Source of the DNA: an uncultured Clostridia bacterium
GTDB taxonomy: Bacteria; Bacillota; Clostridia; Christensenellales; Borkfalkiaceae
Direction: 5' to 3'
DNA length: 5,710 bases
Assembly (NCBI GenBank): GCA_944372565.1
Contig: CALVZR010000086.1
Coordinates: 1 to 5,710, forward strand
Under the pieces are notes generated by a model, which did not search any database, was not told the origin of the DNA, and saw only the letters and a list, made by a program, of their open reading frames with translations. Positions 1-5,060 of the stretch are shown here, piece by piece. Within the stretch, counting starts at the first letter, position 1, and each line of letters starts with the position of its first letter. The translations under genes and the position numbers were made by a program.

Positions 1-1
1 G

Positions 2-1753
2 AACGATTCCAACGCGCGCATCCTGCAGATGTGCTGCGACTACGGCGTGAGCGAAAAGGCTATCCGCGCGGTGCGGCCGGACGGCGTGCCCAAGGGCAGA
101 AAATTTGAACTGAGCGCCTCCAACGCCGTTCTCTACGCGCTGATTAAAAAGGCGGGGGACGAGGTTGCGGGGGAGAAATTTTCCTGTGCCGTGGAGGACA
201 TCCTCAAATTCTGCAAAAAGGAAGAGGACTGGCAGAAAGAAGCGCAGAGCGGTTTTTACGTGGCGCACACGAAGGAAGATATTTACTATAAATATCTTGC
301 GGAGTTCCGCCCCTCGGAAAAGAGCGCGGCGGTGTTCGCCACCATCGCGCGCGAAAATCTCGATTATAAATACGACCCCAAAACGCAGTACGATTATATC
401 ATCAAAATCTTCACGGACGAGATTCTGAGCGTCATCAACGACGCGGGCGGCAAAAAAGAGACGGAAATGCTCGCGGACGGCTATTACAAACTGCTCAAAT
501 ATATCGACGTGAACAACAAGACCTTCATGTGCGAACGGCTGAAATTTATGGGCGATTATATGCTGAGTTCGCGCAATTTCGCCCTTGCGGAAAAGTTCTA
601 CGATTACGCCGTGAGCGAAAACCAGCTGGACGGCGAGCTGTACTGGAAGCGCCTGCACGCGAAGTTCGGCGCGGTGAACACGATAGAGCTCATCCTTTCC
701 AAACGGAAGATCGAGGACGACCCCGATTTCGATTCCGTGCTCAAACTCGTGGACGAGGACCAGGCCGCCACCTACCTCAAAGTGCCCAACAAGCAGGAAT
801 ACCTGATGCAGAAGCGCTCTTTGAAATCCCTTCTCAAAAAGAAAAAGGATTTTATCCCGAGCGAGGACGTGGGTATGCTGTTCACCTGCAGCGACGAGGA
901 ATTTAAAACCTATCTCGACGAACTTGCCGTAACCGAGCAGAAGGAACAGCAGAAAAAGAAAGAAAACCGTAACCGCGCCATCGCGAAAACGGGGGTGACG
1001 GGCGTGGCGATCGTATTGTTCCTCGTTTCGCTCGTGTTCGTGGCGGCGGCAGTGCTCGCGGCGCTCCGTTTCGATGTGATCTACAATCTCGTGCAGATCG
1101 GCGACAGCGCCGAACGTCAGATGCACCTTGCAAACAAAGCCGCGCTCGTCATAACGGCGGGCATGGCGCTGGTGTATCAGATCATCAACGTGGCGAAACT
1201 CAACAAGAGCAAGCTGGGCGCCACCATCGTGGCGCAGATCGCGGCGATCGGGCTGATCATCCTTTCGGACTTCGTGCTCATACAGCTGTATAACTTTTCG
1301 GATATCATCGCTTGGGGCATCGCGATCGGCGCGTTCGGGTTCATGCTGATGTACCTCATCTGGCAGGCTGCCGCCGACCCCGACTTTTCCGACGAGGCGT
1401 TTTCCGCCCTCGGAAAATCGCTTTCCACCTTCGGCATCGCGCTGTTGTTCCTCGGTCTGCCCTGTTTGTTCAGTGAAAAAATTACCGCATTTGTTCAGGT
1501 AGTGCTCATTATCTTTATGGGTATTGGTATGATTGCCGCAATGGTTTGGGATAAGGCGGATGAAGGTTGCGGGCGCGCATGGATCACGACAGCTATCTAT
1601 GCCGGTGTTCAAGTTGTTTTGGGAATTGTTTTTGCTATCGTAAATGATATTTTTGGCTCCATCACGATAGGCGGGATTATTGTAGCAATAATAATTATTG
1701 CAGCACTAATCTACGGGTTCATAAAGTGGTTGAATTTTTCAGGGAGTATATGA
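2..1753 (+). CDS. Large multi-pass membrane protein with helical cytosolic N-terminal part, function unknown (5' partial)
   Basis: I do not recognise this family. The frame is open to the left edge and the first in-window ATG (base 29) has no ribosome site, so the true start lies upstream; 583 residues are visible. Numbering from the base-29 Met, residues 1-300 are soluble, charged and mostly helical. Residues 165-215 (motifs GDYMLSSRNFALAEKFYDYA, then YWKRLHAKFG) look like a TPR/Sel1-type helical pair. Residues 300-320 are a Lys/Glu/Gln-rich, possibly coiled-coil stretch leading into the membrane part. About eight hydrophobic segments follow, near 322-346, 371-389, 398-421, 427-446, 465-482, 487-507, 518-538 and 545-567. 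The protein ends 7 residues after the last one. From about residue 478 (base 1460) GC content and codon choice change sharply while the frame stays open. A membrane-anchored scaffold or sensor is possible, but nothing catalytic is visible. A strong terminator follows directly. Confidence 0.85.
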   Translation, partial: NDSNARILQMCCDYGVSEKAIRAVRPDGVPKGRKFELSASNAVLYALIKKAGDEVAGEKFSCAVEDILKFCKKEEDWQKEAQSGFYVAHTKEDIYYKYLAEFRPSEKSAAVFATIARENLDYKYDPKTQYDYIIKIFTDEILSVINDAGGKKETEMLADGYYKLLKYIDVNNKTFMCERLKFMGDYMLSSRNFALAEKFYDYAVSENQLDGELYWKRLHAKFGAVNTIELILSKRKIEDDPDFDSVLKLVDEDQAATYLKVPNKQEYLMQKRSLKSLLKKKKDFIPSEDVGMLFTCSDEEFKTYLDELAVTEQKEQQKKKENRNRAIAKTGVTGVAIVLFLVSLVFVAAAVLAALRFDVIYNLVQIGDSAERQMHLANKAALVITAGMALVYQIINVAKLNKSKLGATIVAQIAAIGLIILSDFVLIQLYNFSDIIAWGIAIGAFGFMLMYLIWQAAADPDFSDEAFSALGKSLSTFGIALLFLGLPCLFSEKITAFVQVVLIIFMGIGMIAAMVWDKADEGCGRAWITTAIYAGVQVVLGIVFAIVNDIFGSITIGGIIVAIIIIAALIYGFIKWLNFSGSI

Positions 1754-1755
1754 GC

Positions 1756-1785
1756 AAAAGACCGCCCGGCTCGGCGGTCTTTTTT
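1756..1785 (+). terminator. Intrinsic terminator of the membrane protein gene
   Basis: An 11-bp perfect stem (AAAAGACCGCC at 1756-1766 with GGCGGTCTTTT at 1773-1783) has a 6-base loop and continues into a T run ending at 1785. It begins 3 bases after the stop codon. The A run on the left arm also gives the minus strand a U-tract, so it could work both ways, although no minus-strand gene ends here. Confidence 0.92.
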
Positions 1786-1830
1786 CGTTCGGCGGAGGAT
1801 TTTTTTTCGGAAAAAAACGCCCCGCGCGGC

Positions 1831-1867
1831 AAAAAAACTTGCCAAACGGGGGAAAAAAAGATATAAT
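1831..1867 (+). promoter_or_regulatory. Sigma-A-type promoter of queT with upstream A-tract
   Basis: The -35 TTGCCA (1839-1844, 5 of 6 consensus) is separated by 17 bases from a perfect -10 TATAAT (1862-1867). An A7 run (1831-1837) lies immediately upstream of the -35 and could act as an UP element. Predicted transcription start is near 1874, giving a leader of about 100 nt before the queT ATG. No other promoter of this quality is visible in the window. Confidence 0.85.
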
Positions 1868-1872
1868 GGTGC

Positions 1873-1967
1873 GCGAAGGTTTTCGGAAAACACTTCGCTG
1901 CCGAGGGCGCTTATCCCGTTTGCGGGATAAAATTCATAAAAAAAAAAAAAAAAAGAACAACCGAGGT
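1873..1967 (+). promoter_or_regulatory. Structured 5' leader of queT, candidate preQ1-type riboswitch (class not identified)
   Basis: Hairpin 1 pairs GCGAAG (1873-1878) with CTTCGC (1893-1898), with an inner TTTT/AAAA stem closed by a CGG loop (1884-1886). Hairpin 2 is a perfect 8-bp stem, TTATCCCG (1911-1918) with CGGGATAA (1923-1930), and a TTTG loop. An A17 tract follows (1938-1954), then the ribosome site CCGAGGT (1961-1967). The hexamer CCGAGG occurs both at 1901-1906 and at the ribosome site; either copy could pair with UUUCGG at 1881-1886 (three G-C/C-G pairs, one A-U, two wobbles), which would allow a pseudoknot. queT-family genes are known to be controlled by preQ1 riboswitches, and class II was first called the COG4708 motif after this gene family. 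I could not match any known preQ1 consensus by eye. Neither hairpin is followed by a U-tract, so control would more likely act on translation than termination. Confidence 0.4.
1938..1954 (+). repeat. A17 homopolymer just upstream of the queT ribosome site
   Basis: Seventeen consecutive A residues lie between leader hairpin 2 and the ribosome site, which starts 7 bases later. Tracts this long are prone both to replication slippage and to sequencing length error, so the exact count should be treated with caution. They also form an unstructured, A-rich ribosome standby or S1-binding region. Confidence 0.9.
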
Positions 1968-1975
1968 ACAATTGT

Positions 1976-2506
1976 ATGAACAAACCGACAAAGATGTTGA
2001 CGCGCGCGGGCGTGATCGCCGCGCTCTACGTCGTGCTCACTTTCATAGTGCTGCCCGTAGCGAGCGGCGCGATCCAGTTCCGCCCGAGCGAAGCGCTCAC
2101 CGTGCTGCCCCTGCTCTTTGCCGAGAGCGTGCCCGCGCTCTTCGTCGGCTGCCTTGTCGCCAACCTCATCGCGGGTACGGCGGTGCAGGATATCGTGTTC
2201 GGCGCGCTCGTTTCCCTGCTTGCGGCTCTCCTTACCCGCGCGTGCTGCAAAATGAAGGGCAAAGGGGCAAAAATCGCGGCGGGGGGGATCTTTCCCGTCG
2301 TGCTCAACGCGTTTTTGCTGCCGCTCATCTGGATGTGGGCGTACGGCGCGCTGGAATTTGCCTATTTCGCGCAGGTGGGGCTGCTGCTCCTTTCGCAGGG
2401 CGTGGTGGTGTACGGGCTGGGCATTCCCCTGTATTTGTCGATGACGAAGGCGCAGGAGCGCTTTCCCGCCGTGTTCGGCTACGAAAACAAGAACGCGCGC
2501 GGATAA
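1976..2506 (+). CDS. queT: QueT-family queuosine-precursor ECF transporter S component
   Basis: QueT proteins are the substrate-binding membrane (S) subunits of energy-coupling factor transporters. They are predicted to import a queuosine precursor (preQ0/preQ1 or queuine) for tRNA anticodon modification and work with the shared EcfA/A'/T module, which is not encoded here. The 176-residue length fits the family. Diagnostic stretches are AGVIAALYVVLTFIVLP (11-27), GAIQFRPSEALTVLPLLFA (31-49), the GCLVANLIAGTAVQDIVFG block (58-76) and PVVLNAFLLPLIW (107-119). About five hydrophobic segments are visible (near 11-29, 41-60, 73-88, 103-124 and 131-153). The C-terminus is short and charged. The ATG at 1976 is set by GAGGT at 1963-1967 with 8 bases of spacing. 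The gene has its own promoter and structured leader and its own terminator, so it appears monocistronic. Family assignment is firm; substrate is inferred from the family. Confidence 0.9.
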   Translation: MNKPTKMLTRAGVIAALYVVLTFIVLPVASGAIQFRPSEALTVLPLLFAESVPALFVGCLVANLIAGTAVQDIVFGALVSLLAALLTRACCKMKGKGAKIAAGGIFPVVLNAFLLPLIWMWAYGALEFAYFAQVGLLLLSQGVVVYGLGIPLYLSMTKAQERFPAVFGYENKNARG

Positions 2507-2523
2507 AAAACGCGGATAAAAAA
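2498..2523 (+). repeat. 13-bp tandem duplication spanning the queT stop codon
   Basis: CGCGGATAAAAAA occurs twice head to tail, at 2498-2510 and 2511-2523. The first copy contains the queT stop codon (TAA, 2504-2506). The second copy supplies the A run of the terminator stem. Removing one copy would put the terminator directly after the stop, so this looks like a recent slippage duplication with no coding effect. Confidence 0.9.
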
Positions 2524-2552
2524 ACCGCACGGAACATTTCCGTGCGGTTTTT
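2518..2552. terminator. Bidirectional intrinsic terminator between convergent queT and the DUF378 gene
   Basis: CCGCACGGAA (2525-2534) pairs perfectly with TTCCGTGCGG (2538-2547) around a CAT loop. The stem is flanked by A7 (2518-2524) and T5 (2548-2552), giving a U-tract on either strand. It lies 11 bases after the queT stop and starts 2 bases beyond the end of the minus-strand gene, so it serves both convergent transcripts. Confidence 0.93.
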
Positions 2553-2554
2553 CT

Positions 2555-2764
2555 TTACGCCCTCCTCGTTACGGGGCGGAAAAGCGCCCAGTAAAGAAGC
2601 ATCCATACGCCGCTCACGCCGACGATGGTGTAAATCACCCTCGAAGCCACGCTCGCCGCGCCGAAGATCCAAGCGACCAGATCGAACGAAAACACGCCTA
2701 CGAGCAGCCAGTTGAGCGCCCCGATCAGCGTGAGGACGAATGCGATCACAGTTACGATTTTCAT
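2555..2764 (-). CDS. DUF378 family small membrane protein
   Basis: This is a 69-residue protein with two hydrophobic helices (about residues 4-25 and 41-62) and a basic C-terminal tail ending RPVTRRA. It matches the DUF378 pattern: LTLIGALNWLLVG in the first helix (Gly15, Asn18, Trp19, Gly23), then FDLVAWIFG, then SRVIYTIVGVSG opening the second helix. DUF378 proteins are widespread small bacterial membrane proteins with no established function. The start is well supported: the ATG (2764-2762) is preceded by a strong GGAGGT ribosome site (complement of 2775-2780) with 10 bases of spacing. It converges with queT and shares its terminator. About 200 bases separate it from the next minus-strand gene upstream; I found no convincing promoter there, so it may be co-transcribed with that gene or have a weak promoter of its own. 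Confidence 0.85.
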   Translation of the reverse strand: MKIVTVIAFVLTLIGALNWLLVGVFSFDLVAWIFGAASVASRVIYTIVGVSGVWMLLYWALFRPVTRRA

Positions 2765-2928
2765 AATGTCATTTACCTCCGCTTATGCGTGCCGAAGAAA
2801 AACTGCCTTGCGGCCTGTCTGCCTTTTTCGGGCGCATTGCCGCGGCGGGTTTTTTACGGTACGATATTGGTATTGCCGAAAGCGGGGGTTTTTATACGCA
2901 AACCCGCAAAGGACGCCCGAAAACCGCG

Positions 2929-2946
2929 AAAAAAGCCGAAAAGGCC
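2929..2946 (-). terminator. Possible weak terminator after the 86-residue minus-strand gene
   Basis: Read on the minus strand, GGCC, a UUUU spacer and CGGC are followed by six U residues (complement of 2929-2934). The stem is only 3-4 bp, so termination would be inefficient at best. A second imperfect inverted repeat further on (2882-2886 GCGGG with 2903-2907 CCCGC) is an alternative. If neither works, the transcript continues into the DUF378 gene. Confidence 0.3.
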
Positions 2947-2967
2947 GCGCATTTCCCGGCGGCGGGG

Positions 2968-3228
2968 TCAGCGCGCCACGTTTTCCAAAATCATCTTGTC
3001 GAAAGACACGCTTTCCACGAAGTCGTCCGGCAGGAATTTCACGTGATTGTATTTCGCGTAGTTGAAGATGTGGGGTTTCACGATGACGGGGGAAGGCTCG
3101 TCGATGAGGCGGCACGCCTCATATACATGGCGGTGAAATTCCGCATAGTCCATCTTGCCGTCGTATTCATAGACCGCCTGTTTCACGATCTTTCCGTCTT
3201 TGAGTGTTTTGATCCAGATTCTCAGCAT
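2968..3228 (-). CDS. Conserved-looking small soluble protein of unknown function, probably leaderless
   Basis: I do not recognise the family with certainty. The 86-residue product has no membrane segment or signal peptide. It begins with a likely beta strand (MLRIWIKTLKDGKIVK), continues with a His/Tyr/Glu-rich amphipathic stretch (DYAEFHRHVYEACRLIDEP, 27-45), then PVIVKPHIFNYAKYNHVKFLPDDFV, and ends in a helix. Composition is normal for a real protein. The start is constrained: an in-frame TAA lies only three codons upstream (complement of 3238-3240), and the next Met is at residue 26. There is no ribosome site before the ATG. Instead a TGCTAAAAT extended -10 ends 6 bases before it, so the mRNA should begin at or next to the AUG. 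It is transcribed divergently from the Lrp-aminotransferase operon. A + strand ORF opposite it (2785-3333) has the His/Val/Phe-rich look of an antisense shadow. Confidence 0.72.
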   Translation of the reverse strand: MLRIWIKTLKDGKIVKQAVYEYDGKMDYAEFHRHVYEACRLIDEPSPVIVKPHIFNYAKYNHVKFLPDDFVESVSFDKMILENVAR

Positions 3229-3234
3229 AAAATG

Positions 3235-3264
3235 ATTTTAGCACAAAAGCGCCCGTTTCCGCAA
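3235..3264 (-). promoter_or_regulatory. Promoter of the 86-residue gene, extended -10, leaderless
   Basis: On the minus strand TGC precedes TAAAAT (complement of 3235-3240), an extended -10 with 5 of 6 consensus bases. A weak -35, TTGCGG (complement of 3259-3264), lies 18 bases upstream. With a normal 6-7 base discriminator, transcription would start at base 3228 or next to it, the A of the ATG. The 13-mer TTTGTGCTAAAAT is identical to that of the divergent Lrp promoter. Confidence 0.65.
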
Positions 3265-3334
3265 GCGCGCGCGGGCGAAAAAACGAATTTTCGGGAAAAA
3301 CCGCGGGAGGAAAGAGAAAAGATTTTCAAATAGG

Positions 3335-3363
3335 TTGAAGTTTCGGAAGGTTTGTGCTAAAAT
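3335..3363 (+). promoter_or_regulatory. Promoter of the Lrp-aminotransferase-pyrophosphatase operon
   Basis: The -35 TTGAAG (3335-3340) is followed after 17 bases by the -10 TAAAAT (3358-3363), which carries an upstream TGC extension (3355-3357). Predicted start is near 3370, giving a leader of about 20 nt. Lrp/AsnC regulators commonly autoregulate, but I cannot point to a defined operator here. Confidence 0.8.
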
Positions 3364-3390
3364 AAACAAAAAGGAAAGAGGGTGATTTTT

Positions 3391-3882
3391 ATGAAGAAAT
3401 TACGGGAAGATCTCATCAAACTGCTCAAAAACGACGCGCGTTATACGCCGGCGCAGCTCGCCGCCATGCTCGGCGAGAGCGAGGAGCGGGTGGAAAAGGA
3501 GATCCGCGAGATGGAAGATAAGGGAATCATCGTGAAATACACCGCCATCACGAACAGCGAGATGATTACGGAAAACATTGTGGAAGCGCTCATCGAGGTG
3601 CGCGTTACGCCCAAAAAACTCAAAGGGTTCGACGCCGTGGCGGAGGAGATCAACCGTTTCGAGGAGGTGCGCAGCCTCTATTTAATGAGCGGCGGCTACG
3701 ACATCGCGGTGTTCGTGGAAGGCAAAACGCTCACCGACGTTGCGCGTTTCGTTTCCGATAAACTTTCCGGCATGGAGGGCGTTTTGAGCACCGCCACCCA
3801 TTTTATCTTAAAAAAATACAAAATAGAGGGGCAGATCACCTATAAAACGGACGATCCGGACAGGCAGATCATACACGCATGA
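3391..3882 (+). CDS. Lrp/AsnC family transcriptional regulator (AlaR-like position)
   Basis: This 163-residue DNA-binding regulator is of normal length for the family. An N-terminal winged helix-turn-helix spans about residues 5-50, with YTPAQLAAMLGESEERVEKEIREMEDKGII as recognition region and wing. A C-terminal RAM/effector domain covers about 65-142 with the characteristic GGYDIAVFVEG (101-111) and a closing ATHFILKKYK. Family members form dimers and octamers and bind amino acids in the RAM domain. I chose ATG 3391 over an in-frame GTG at 3382 because GAGGG (3378-3382) lies 8 bases before the ATG and would overlap the GTG. Its stop overlaps the aminotransferase start by 4 bases (ATGA). The neighbouring transaminase makes control of amino-acid synthesis or use its likely job. 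The order matches B. subtilis alaR-alaT, but the ligand cannot be read from sequence, so I give no symbol. Confidence 0.92.
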   Translation: MKKLREDLIKLLKNDARYTPAQLAAMLGESEERVEKEIREMEDKGIIVKYTAITNSEMITENIVEALIEVRVTPKKLKGFDAVAEEINRFEEVRSLYLMSGGYDIAVFVEGKTLTDVARFVSDKLSGMEGVLSTATHFILKKYKIEGQITYKTDDPDRQIIHA

Positions 3883-5060
3883 GAGATTTCATCACCGATA
3901 AACTGAAAAACATCAAGCCTTCCGGCATCCGTAAATTTTTCGATATCGTGGCGGCCTCCGGCGGGAAGATCATCTCTTTAGGCGTGGGCGACCCGGATTT
4001 TTCCACGCCGTGGGAAATCCGCAACGCCGGCGCGCTCTGCCTGCAGAAGGGCATCACGCACTATACGTCCAACATCGGCCTGCCGGAACTGCGCGGGGAG
4101 ATCTCCCGCTATCTTGCCGACCGTTTCCGCGTGCGTTTCATGGCGGACGAAATTATGCTCACCATCGGCGCGAGCGAGGCGATAGACCTTACTCTTCGCG
4201 CCGTGACGGAAGAGGGGGACGAGGTGCTCATCCCCGACCCCAGTTACGTTTCCTACGCGCCCTGCGTGCAGCTTTGCGGCGGCACGCCCGTCGCCGTGCC
4301 CTGCTCGGCGGAAAACGGGTTCAAACTCACGCCCGGAATGCTCGAAAAAAAGATCACGCCAAAAACCAAGGCGCTCATTTTTCCCTATCCGAACAACCCC
4401 ACGGGGGGCATTATGGAGCGGGAATATCTCGAAGCCCTCGTTCCCGTGATCTTAAAGCACGATCTGCTCGTTATATCCGATGAAATCTACGCCGAACTCA
4501 CCTACGGCGGCAGACACGTTTCCATTGCGGAATACGAAGAGCTCAAACACAACGTCGTGCTTATCAGCGGCTTTTCCAAGTCGTTCGCAATGACCGGCTG
4601 GCGGCTGGGGTATCTGTGCGCCGAAAGCGGGCTTTTGCAAGGCATTTTGAAAATTCATCAGTACACGACCATCTGCGCCCCCGTTATGAGTCAGTACGCC
4701 GCCCTCGAAGGGCTGAAAGAGGGCGCGAAGGACGATTTTTCCTTCGTGGCGGAAATGCGGGAGGAATACGACCGCCGCCGCAGGTTCTTATATTCGTCGC
4801 TCAACGCGATGGGGCTGAAATGTTTCGAACCGAAAGGCGCGTTTTACATCATGCCGAGCGTGGCGCACCTGCACATGACGGGCGAGGAATTCGCGAGCAG
4901 GCTGCTCGAAGAGGAAAAAGTCGCCGTCGTTCCCGGGGACGCTTTCGGGGAGAGCGGGGAATATTTCGTGCGCTGTTCTTACGCCACGAGCATGGAACAG
5001 CTTTCCGAAGCCGTGCGGCGCATGGAGGCTTTCGTGAAAAGACAGGAGAAGAGAAAATGA
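3879..5060 (+). CDS. Pyridoxal-phosphate aminotransferase, class I/II (aspartate/alanine type)
   Basis: This is a fold-type I PLP transaminase that moves an amino group between an amino acid and a 2-oxo acid in the cytosol. At 393 residues it is full length. Visible family landmarks: GVGDPDFSTP (35-44) at the substrate site; THYTSNIGLPELR (60-72); TIGASEAI (95-102); YPNNPTGG with Asn173; SDEIY with Asp201 contacting the pyridine nitrogen and Tyr204; SGFSKSFAMTGWRLGY with Lys234 as the Schiff-base lysine and Arg242 as phosphate ligand; and EYFVRCSYA with Arg365, the expected substrate alpha-carboxylate ligand. All key residues are present. The start overlaps the regulator stop (ATGA, 3879-3882) and the only AGG upstream is weak and 14 bases away, pointing to translational coupling. 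Pairing with an Lrp/AsnC gene favours alanine (AlaT-like) or aspartate transamination. Substrate specificity in this subfamily cannot be settled by motifs, so I leave the symbol empty. Confidence 0.93.
   Translation: MRDFITDKLKNIKPSGIRKFFDIVAASGGKIISLGVGDPDFSTPWEIRNAGALCLQKGITHYTSNIGLPELRGEISRYLADRFRVRFMADEIMLTIGASEAIDLTLRAVTEEGDEVLIPDPSYVSYAPCVQLCGGTPVAVPCSAENGFKLTPGMLEKKITPKTKALIFPYPNNPTGGIMEREYLEALVPVILKHDLLVISDEIYAELTYGGRHVSIAEYEELKHNVVLISGFSKSFAMTGWRLGYLCAESGLLQGILKIHQYTTICAPVMSQYAALEGLKEGAKDDFSFVAEMREEYDRRRRFLYSSLNAMGLKCFEPKGAFYIMPSVAHLHMTGEEFASRLLEEEKVAVVPGDAFGESGEYFVRCSYATSMEQLSEAVRRMEAFVKRQEKRK
5044..5048 (+). promoter_or_regulatory. Ribosome site that fixes the pyrophosphatase start
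   Basis: AGGAG at 5044-5048, inside the last codons of the aminotransferase gene, lies 8 bases before ATG 5057. It identifies 5057 as the start even though the same frame is open from 4616. Confidence 0.85.

Noticed and set aside
1911..1954. Leader hairpin 2 plus A17 as an intrinsic terminator
   Set aside because: On + the stem is followed by A residues, not U. On the minus strand the T run precedes the hairpin instead of following it.
1934..2530. 198-codon minus-strand ORF opposite queT
   Set aside because: Arg/His/Glu-rich low-complexity translation typical of an antisense frame in GC-rich DNA; it reads through the A17 tract as a Phe run and starts at the terminator. queT on the other strand has promoter, ribosome site and family motifs.
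1972..2715. 247-codon plus-strand ORF overlapping queT in another frame
   Set aside because: Extremely Arg-rich translation, no family match, runs through the queT terminator and across the opposite-strand DUF378 gene.
3250..3277. CGCCCG...CGGGCG inverted repeat as an Lrp operator
   Set aside because: A 6-bp GC-only match around GCGCGC-rich DNA is expected by chance here and does not resemble the A/T-centred sites usual for Lrp/AsnC proteins.
2785..3333. 182-codon plus-strand ORF opposite the 86-residue gene
   Set aside because: His/Val/Phe-rich antisense composition and no ribosome site; the minus-strand frame has a promoter at the right place and a normal protein composition.
3382..3390. 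GTG start for the Lrp/AsnC regulator three codons upstream of ATG 3391
   Set aside because: The GTG overlaps the only good ribosome site (GAGGG, 3378-3382), which is correctly spaced for ATG 3391.
4010..4483. 157-codon plus-strand ORF inside the aminotransferase gene
   Set aside because: Arg/His-rich shadow frame of a gene with all catalytic residues intact.
4616..5056. Upstream extension of the pyrophosphatase frame by about 147 codons
   Set aside because: The extension is Arg-rich out-of-frame reading of the aminotransferase gene; the pyrophosphatase homology and the AGGAG site both fix the start at 5057.
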